Below, one piece after another: positions 5,539-6,730 of a stretch of DNA of 6,730 nucleotides. Position numbers and translations under genes: made by a program. The notes under the pieces were generated by a model. The model had not been told where the DNA came from, ran no database searches, and saw nothing but the letters and a program-made list of their open reading frames with translations. The stretch comes from Nitrospirota bacterium. GTDB lineage: Bacteria; Nitrospirota; Thermodesulfovibrionia; Thermodesulfovibrionales; SM23-35. The stretch's first letter is position 1; each line of letters opens with the position of its first letter. The stretch spans positions 1 through 6,730 of the forward strand of contig JAOUJR010000093.1 in the NCBI GenBank assembly GCA_029883145.1. Direction: 5' to 3'.

Positions 5539-6149
5539 ACGCCCTCCTTCACGGTAAAGAACTCTTTTTCAAAACTATCCCGATCTATAAAGTGTATCAC
5601 CTTTAAACACTCATTCAAAGCCCTTTTTATATTTTCTCGATTGTCATCCACAAAAAGCACTTCCTCAGGTTTAAAACCCATCACTGAACAGACATCTCTG
5701 AAGACTGATGCATCCTTTTTACTTTTTTTTAGTTTAAATGAATTAAAAATATAGTCAAAGTAGTGATAAAAAGGCGTTCTTTGATTAATCTCATCAAGCC
5801 AGTTCGTCTGATCGCTTAGTATCGCGGTGACTACATTCAAAGATTTTATTCTTTCAACACACTTCAACATGTCAGGCCTTAATATAAATTTCTTCAGAAT
5901 TTCTTCCCCGAGTCTTTTATCGCTTCTGGTAATTCCTGTTTTTTCTCTCACCGCATTCCAAAAATGAACTTCATCGGTTATCCCTGTTACATAACCTGTT
6001 TGATACACGAGTTCATTAACAATCATAAAAAAAGTATCTGGATCAAGTCCATTTTCATTACCGATAGCTTTCAATCCTTCTTTAAAGCCTTCTTCTGCCA
6101 ATACTCCACCAAAATCAAATATAACTGCCTGTACCATAGCTACATTCAT
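5535..6149 (-). CDS. HAD-superfamily hydrolase (subfamily IA-like phosphatase)
   Basis: HAD phosphatases use an aspartate nucleophile to hydrolyse phosphate esters. This 204-residue protein has motif I FDFGGV (11-16, nucleophile D12; the usual second aspartate is glycine G14, as in DxGNV/DxGGV members such as E. coli YihX), a helical cap at about 17-90, motif II ILSDQ (110-114, S112), a lysine-rich motif III FKLKKSKKD (138-146) and motif IV VDDNREN (167-173). Loss of the second motif I aspartate makes the acid/base step uncertain, though relatives with this pattern are active. The substrate is not predictable. ATG 6149 is taken as start; ATG 6137 is an alternative, and neither has a Shine-Dalgarno. 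A TATAAT only eight bases before ATG 6149 implies a leaderless transcript. It is the first gene of the minus-strand run and overlaps nth by four bases. Confidence 0.85.
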   Translation of the reverse strand: MNVAMVQAVIFDFGGVLAEEGFKEGLKAIGNENGLDPDTFFMIVNELVYQTGYVTGITDEVHFWNAVREKTGITRSDKRLGEEILKKFILRPDMLKCVERIKSLNVVTAILSDQTNWLDEINQRTPFYHYFDYIFNSFKLKKSKKDASVFRDVCSVMGFKPEEVLFVDDNRENIKRALNECLKVIHFIDRDSFEKEFFTVKEGV

Positions 6150-6157
6150 TTTTGTTT

Positions 6158-6166
6158 ATTATACCA
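6158..6166 (-). promoter_or_regulatory. Extended -10 promoter for the HAD-nth gene run
   Basis: The minus strand reads TGG-TATAAT (6166-6158), a perfect -10 with the extended TGn element; no good -35 was found. Initiation would fall near 6151, two or three bases before ATG 6149, so the HAD mRNA would be essentially leaderless. Confidence 0.55.
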
Positions 6167-6190
6167 TCAGAGAGATTGCTCCTGATATTA

Positions 6191-6225
6191 GTGAAGTGTC
6201 ACCCTTCACCATAACCACTATGGTG
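6191..6225. promoter_or_regulatory. Two adjacent dyads in the divergent intergenic region; possible operator
   Basis: GTGAAG (6191-6196) pairs with CTTCAC (6204-6209) across 7 bases. CACCATA (6207-6213) pairs with TATGGTG (6219-6225) across 5 bases. The second dyad ends six bases before the -35 of the phosphoribosyltransferase promoter. The position between two divergent promoters suits a regulator-binding site; no particular regulator can be named. Confidence 0.4.
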
Positions 6226-6231
6226 CGGTTC

Positions 6232-6259
6232 TTGACATTATTTTCCAATATGATATTCT
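6232..6259 (+). promoter_or_regulatory. Promoter for the phosphoribosyltransferase-family gene
   Basis: A perfect TTGACA (6232-6237) is followed after 16 bases by TATTCT (6254-6259), preceded by TGA as an extended -10. Initiation near 6266 gives a leader of about 40 bases that includes the Shine-Dalgarno AAAGGAG at 6292-6298. Confidence 0.55.
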
Positions 6260-6305
6260 TAAAGTATTAAAAGTAATCGATAACTTTCCGCAAAGGAGTA
6301 AGGCA

Positions 6306-6730
6306 ATAGATAAGCCCATTGAAGAAATTTCCTTTAGGAATAAACTTCTTGTCTTTGAAGACAGAAAAGAAGCAGGACGTCTTCTTGCTGCCATGCTCAT
6401 CAAATATAAAGATACTAATAGTATTGTTCTCGGAATCCCTTCAGGCGGTGTGCCTGTTGCTTCAGAGATTGCAGATGCTCTCCACCTGACAATAGATTTC
6501 ATTATCGTGAGAAAGATTCAGATACCCTATAACCCTGAAGCTGGTTTCGGTGCAGTGGGACCCGATGGGGAGGTCATATTAAATGAGAGGTTGTTAGGTC
6601 AAATGGGACTGACTGATACTGAGAAAAATGCACAGATAAAAAAAACAAAGGAAATCATCAAGAGACGAAATCAATTATTCAGGGGGGAAAGACCTCCTCC
6701 TTTGTTAAAGGATAAAAATGTCATTGTTGT
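6306..6730 (+). CDS. Phosphoribosyltransferase-family protein, 5' part, apparent ATA start
   Basis: The frame is open to the right edge, 141 codons. The product matches type I phosphoribosyltransferase-like proteins (Pribosyltran fold) of the group with an FxDRxEAGxLLA opening: FEDRKEAGRLLA (18-29), IVLGIPSGGVPVASEIA (39-55), DFIIVRKIQIPYNPEAGFGAVG (61-82) and a NVIVV strand at the edge, after which the PRPP-binding DDG(I/V)ATG loop would be expected. The actual substrate of this group is generally unassigned. AAAGGAG (6292-6298) stands exactly 7 bases before ATA 6306, but no in-frame ATG, GTG, TTG or CTG exists between the upstream stop and ATG 6393, which is already inside the conserved domain. 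ATA 6306 or ATT 6318 is therefore the likely initiator, unless a base is wrong. It is divergent from the HAD gene with its own promoter. Confidence 0.75.
   Translation, partial: MDKPIEEISFRNKLLVFEDRKEAGRLLAAMLIKYKDTNSIVLGIPSGGVPVASEIADALHLTIDFIIVRKIQIPYNPEAGFGAVGPDGEVILNERLLGQMGLTDTEKNAQIKKTKEIIKRRNQLFRGERPPPLLKDKNVIV

Noticed and set aside
5042..5754. Plus-strand frames opposite nth and the HAD gene
   Set aside because: They mirror conserved coding sequence with catalytic motifs on the other strand; no support for translation.
6169..6178. GAGATTGCT near the HAD promoter as a third copy of the palindromic repeat
   Set aside because: Only about nine bases match and the TGTCATTG end is not found at the expected distance.
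6218..6502. 94-codon minus-strand frame opposite the phosphoribosyltransferase gene
   Set aside because: It is antisense to conserved phosphoribosyltransferase motifs and has no recognisable features.

Overview
The window looks like a piece of an anaerobic, Gram-negative-type bacterial chromosome. The evidence is a DUF362 protein, an oxygen-labile [4Fe-4S] L-serine dehydratase, corrinoid adenosylation, and a compact, fairly AT-rich gene layout with strong GGAGG-type ribosome sites. Nitrospirota (Thermodesulfovibrio-like) or a deltaproteobacterial relative would fit, but this is a low-confidence guess from gene style and from a TGTCATTG...GCAATCTC-type palindromic repeat; no rRNA or marker gene is present. 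No tRNA, rRNA, CRISPR, transposase or phage gene was seen.

Left part (1-1560, minus strand): the first 465 codons of an iron-sulfur L-serine dehydratase that carries an apparent twin-arginine export signal. A 50-codon reading frame ending 11 bases upstream precedes it. The dehydratase is clearly more GC-rich than the rest of the window, suggesting acquisition by transfer. About 190 bases (1561-1754) with overlapping divergent promoter-like sequences separate it from a plus-strand DUF362 gene (1755-2657).

Middle (2785-6149, minus strand): five genes in one direction, read from right to left: HAD-family hydrolase, endonuclease III (4-base overlap), then a gap holding a palindromic repeat, GNAT acetyltransferase, thioredoxin-reductase-like flavoprotein (10-base gap) and corrinoid adenosyltransferase (about 34-base gap). 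The spacing suggests one transcription unit or two. The genes are a mix of DNA repair, redox and cofactor functions rather than one evident pathway. A half copy of the same repeat lies between the convergent DUF362 and adenosyltransferase genes.

Right edge (6306-6730, plus strand): the 5' part of a phosphoribosyltransferase-family gene, divergent from the HAD gene. The gap between them holds two promoters and two dyads. This gene has no usable ATG, GTG or TTG start; an ideally placed Shine-Dalgarno points at an ATA codon.

Points most worth a second look: the Tat-type signal on a normally cytoplasmic serine dehydratase; a Cys-to-His change at one [4Fe-4S] ligand position of endonuclease III; a thioredoxin-reductase-like protein with an intact CxxC but no recognisable NADPH-binding motifs; and the ATA start of the phosphoribosyltransferase. 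None of these amounts to a demonstrably new multi-gene system.
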